Made by a program: the position numbers and the translations under genes. This document shows, in pieces, positions 60,464 through 64,000 of a stretch of DNA of 64,000 bases. This DNA is from Taxillus chinensis (taxonomy: Eukaryota > Streptophyta > Magnoliopsida > Santalales > Loranthaceae), in NCBI GenBank assembly GCA_023512835.1, contig CM042091.1, positions 44,792,284 through 44,856,283 on the forward strand, in the 5' to 3' direction. Under the pieces are notes generated by a model that did not search any database, was not told where the DNA came from, and saw only the letters and a list, made by a program, of their open reading frames with translations. Numbering within the stretch: the first letter of the stretch is position 1; the number at the start of each line of letters is the position of its first letter.

Positions 60464-62131
60464 TGTCACGCCCTGGATTTCCAACCCGAGGAAACCGGTT
60501 CGTGACTCCCCTTAACCCACCCGGTGGGCAAGGGGTAGATATACAACATCCCTCGCAGGACATCGTACATGATCACAACAGATACTCACAAAGTTATAAA
60601 TCAAATGTCTTTATTTAAATTCAAACCACAATGTTTACAACCAAACAACATGTCTTTATTACAGTCAAAACCCTTTTATAACCTCTCCCCACTGGGGCTA
60701 CAACAGTTCCCACAAAATAACATAATTGAAAAGAAACAATAAAACAAATACGGTCTTCCACCTTGGGGTCCCACCTAACGCCTGTAGGTTCCTGAAAGAA
60801 AATACATCAAAGTAGGAGGGGTGAGTAACCACAGCTCAGTAGGGATCATGTCTCCCCAACCCATCCCATGTTCCTAGCATCTACATGAGAATGTGCACAG
60901 GTGCCGTGTAGTGACAATAAGATATAAACAGGTTATATTCCACAGTTAAGTATCAATCCACAAGTCACAGAACAGGTACAATCGTTACCATAGCCACACA
61001 GGCTCACATATCCATAGCCTCTTAGGCGCCACACAGGCTAGCATATCCACAGCCTCTCGGGCTTAGCCACACAGGCTAACATATCCACAGTTACAAACAA
61101 TGCCACAGTCTCTCAGGCGCCACACAGGCCAACATATTCAGTTACATTGCTACAGCCTCTCAGGCGCCACACAGGCATAACATCAAACACATAATCCGCA
61201 TAGTCACACAGGCATAACATCAAACACTTAACACGCATACAATCACAGGCTCAAAAATCCAGCCACACAGGCTTAAAACCAAACACCTAACATGTGTAGC
61301 CACACAGGCTTAATATCAAACACAACAATATGTCATTGAAGGCCAACATTCATATAGGAAGTCACACATATATGGATTTACATATATATAATATATTAAC
61401 AACACTATAACTCAACAGCTAATCCACCACAGGGCCTAACCTCGGATTAGGTACAAGAAGACAGAACCACTACCTCAAAGAAAATCCTTCTCGTTCCCAT
61501 GCTGGATGCCGTCCACCCATGCAAGACGCTCCGGTAGCAACCATAAGCTCTCCTTCCCTCTCTCTCTCTGCGACGGTTGCGGTGGCTAGCCAAAAGAAGA
61601 ACCTTAAACCTAAGAATCCTCCACCTCTTATATAGACACCCAGACAATCAAAATGACGTAGTTTTAAGTGAACTCCAGCATCAAAACGACGTAGTTTTGA
61701 TGGAACAAGCTACGACCTTCCCGCATCCACACATGACAAAATATCCATAATTCCAACATCCCCCTTTGGAAAAAGATTACTAGAATAACAAAACCAAGGT
61801 GATGGTGCAAAAATATGGTTGCACGCCATAATGCACGTCATATCCCCATATGACGTACAACTCCAAATGCTGTGAAATTCTACCCCAAGCTTCCTTGCAT
61901 CATGTAGAAGGCAGACATACAATAATATCCTTGCACGTCATAATGCCCCATATGACATGCACTTTATTTCTGCCTCCTTAGGGTGTCCTCTTTCTTCAAA
62001 AGTTCCCTATTTGGTAAATAAAATGATTTGGCTAAAGTCCATGAGTAGAAGTTCCCCAAAAACTAGAAAATTGCCACTCAAAAGGCAAAACTGTGACTAA
62101 CTCCACATATCTCAAAACACGAGTCATTACA
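60464..62131 (-). mobile_element. LTR-like element B2, TSD TAAGT
   Basis: It starts TGTCACGCCCTGG and ends CGAGTCATTACA with the exact duplication TAAGT (60459-60463 and 62132-62136). Length is 1,668 bp. Internal segments match B1, for example the CCTGTAGGTTCCTGAAA stretch, GGGGTGAG...CAGTAGGGAT and GATGCCGTCCACCCA. A minus-strand TATA (CTATATAA, 61628-61635) gives its polarity. The minisatellite with GCCACACAGGC units is at 60993-61320. No gag-pol, so it is probably a solo LTR. Confidence 0.88.
60993..61320. repeat. GCCACACAGGC minisatellite in B2
   Basis: About ten occurrences of CCACACAGGC, alternating with CAGCCTCTCAGGC and AACATATCCACAG-type spacers, in units of about 30-60 bp. B1 has only two related GAGCCACACATGC units. 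Confidence 0.8.
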
Positions 62132-62136
62132 TAAGT

Positions 62137-64000
62137 GATGAGCTTCAATGGTATAGAATAACAATCAAGCCGATACATTGGCTTAACTCAATATCTTACT
62201 GTCCACTCATGCTTGTACGTCGGCTTCGTAGGGACTTACCCTCTTAGATATATTGCTTACCCTATAACACATGCGATCAACAGGCTCATAAAAATGGGCA
62301 GGCATTGAAAACATGTCCCCATTGATATTTTTAGATCTGTTTCTCCCTTGTACTGACAAACAGATAGGCGTTAGAAGCATATCCACATTGGTATTTAGAG
62401 CATTCACATGAGTCACCAAACAAGTTTTTTTAAATTTACATTTTTACATTACTTTTTACTTTCCTATATAAATATATATCATAATAGATTCCCTAAATCA
62501 CTATTTATATTATTAAAACAATATTTTATACTCTTTATTTTATTTAATAATAATTCTTTTATAATTTAATATGAAATAAAAGTGAATGTTATAAGAAACA
62601 CGAAGGAGAGAGGTGAGAGAAATTTTTTATATATAATTTAATAATTATAAGGAGTAAAAAATACTTCCTAATACATTAAGAAATACTGTATAAATTTTAT
62701 AGAAAAAGTTAAATATATAATATCTAAGAATAATTTTATAATTTTATAATTTTATAATTTTTTTATTGAAACGATCGTTTATATGAAATCTAGTGATGTT
62801 GTAAATTTATTTTCCTTTTACTTTGACGTTGGGAACGGAATAAAAGCGTGGCGTTGTAAGAGCACTGGTACTAGCCTCAATATAGTTAAAATTTAGCTAA
62901 TATTTAACCAAAAAATATAAAAATTCTCTACATTGGAATCAATTGTGCTACAGTAACTTTAGCGATATACCATTTTGCTCGCTACATCTATTGAGTCTTC
63001 CTCCCACCCTAAATATTATTTTCGAGTAAAATAATATCGTTCCCGTTGCATAAATTCGCTCCCGCCTCTCTTCCCCTTTTCTCTTTTCCCTTGTAAATTC
63101 CCTCTCGCCTGTGTAAATTCCCCTTTTCCCTGGTTCTTTAAGGATTATTCCCCACGTCATGACCCCTCGGATCCAACCGAAGTCCAGGACCTAGACAAAT
63201 CCCAGATCCAGCCAAAGTCCACCTATCCTACTAGACTGACGAATGGTGATTCTGAGTTGCATTGCTCAATGTTTACTTGTTGAGTTTGACGAACGATGAT
63301 TCTGACGAATGGCGATCTTACTGGACTGACGAATGGCAACTAGGGTCCGATACAGAGTTTGATCACTTGTTGAACGGTGACGACACCAACCAAATCACTC
63401 CACATGGTCCGTTGTTTCTAATTTTTTTCTCAATGTTCTTTGTTTCGTAGACTATATACTTTTGAATTGCTCAATGTTCACTGCTTTTGCTGATGTTTGA
63501 TTACTTGTTGAAATTCTATCAATTTTTTCATAACAATTGATGCACATCTGCCTGCTACAATGAAGATATATTTTAAAGCCATATAGTTTACTTGGTCTTG
63601 CCTATAAAATTTACTGGGTGTTTCCTATTACAATGCACTGCTATATTGCCTGGAATATTTTACGCTTTTGTAATGTTGATGCAGTCTATTTTGTATGAAG
63701 CATTATAAAAAAGCAACTGCTAAGAAAGATATTAGCTAATTAAAGAAAAATCCTGTTGAATGATGGTTCAGATATCAGTTAAGATTTAAAATCAATTGTT
63801 GAGAAAGACCCAATGGAATTAGAAAAAAAACAAAGAAACAAACAAAATGTTATATTGTTGGTTAGTTTCATGTGATGATATCAGTTACTTGGAGTATTAA
63901 AAATAGTTGGGAATTATGTTTCATTGATTAGCAAAATTATTATGTTTTCATTGTTTATTTACTTTGTATAGAAATGGATTCATGCAATCAATCCGATGGT
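62137..64000. other. Repeat-derived and AT-rich sequence to the window end
   Basis: 62256-62285 shares a repeat with 51484-51513. From 62857 (AAGAGCACTGGTACTAGCC) a TIR-transposon-like end may begin. 63225-63345 has three loose repeats of TGACGAATGGCGAT. An open frame at 63262-63450 is acidic and Trp/Asp-rich but matches no family I know. It could be the start of a transposon gene running past the window, but that is a guess. Confidence 0.35.

Noticed and set aside
63225..63345. CTGACGA words as possible further hammerheads
   Set aside because: There is no GAAA at the right distance and no pairing stems. They are part of a loose TGACGAATGG repeat.
1..64000. tRNA or rRNA genes
   Set aside because: I saw no cloverleaf-like sequence with both A and B boxes and no rRNA stretch. 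TGGTATCAGAGCC matches are retroelement primer sites, not tRNA genes. A tRNA search program would settle this.

Overview
This is a repeat-rich, AT-rich stretch of a flowering-plant nuclear genome, most likely a eudicot. The evidence is the plant-specific gene families, short GT-AG introns, LTR elements with 5-bp target duplications and an old plant pararetrovirus copy. I cannot name the species.

Three host protein genes are well supported, all on the + strand. (1) 5568-7928 is an intronless plant mobile domain (PMD) protein. (2) 8963-10758 is a five-exon receptor-like cytoplasmic kinase of the RLCK-VII/PBL type; it starts about 1 kb after the PMD gene. (3) 34092-47206 is a 14-exon organellar DNA polymerase I (POLIA/POLIB type) with exonuclease and polymerase motifs intact. 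Its fifth intron is 4.6 kb and holds a transposon carrying a captured gene fragment. Its third intron holds a decayed copy of exon 3. Its fourth intron has a GC donor.

Most of the rest is transposable elements. From 15.5 to 23.2 kb lies a nested stack with exact 5-bp target-site duplications: element B1 (CTCAC) carries C1 (CTTGG), and B3 (CCGAT) carries a small LTR element (GCTTG). B1 and B3 both sit in an older B-type copy. Further elements are C2 (23688-26940, GTGGC), D1 (27303-30246, CTTGT), B4 (to 51479), a 425-bp TRIM (53684-54108, AGTTT), D2 (55070-57530, CATAG) and B2 (60464-62131, TAAGT). Between about 53.3 and 60.4 kb the minus strand carries a broken endogenous caulimovirid (pol region), cut by D2.

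The most striking find is at 22497-22553. A type III hammerhead ribozyme with a complete core and all three stems lies in the small LTR element at 21672-23068. The ribozyme sits in what looks like a retrozyme LTR (22243-22656), with a purine tract before it and a tRNA-Met primer site after it. That unit is enclosed by a different, outer TRIM LTR pair, so the element looks like a TRIM-retrozyme composite. A second find is a regular 19-20-bp array of AACGG motifs matching the plant mitotic (MSA) element, just upstream of a TATA box and a small ORF, in two unrelated LTR-like families (C1 and D1).

The outermost parts (1-5.3 kb, 10.8-15.5 kb, 47.6-50.2 kb, 62.1-64 kb) hold repeats, hairpin or Pack-type elements and AT-rich sequence with no gene I can support.
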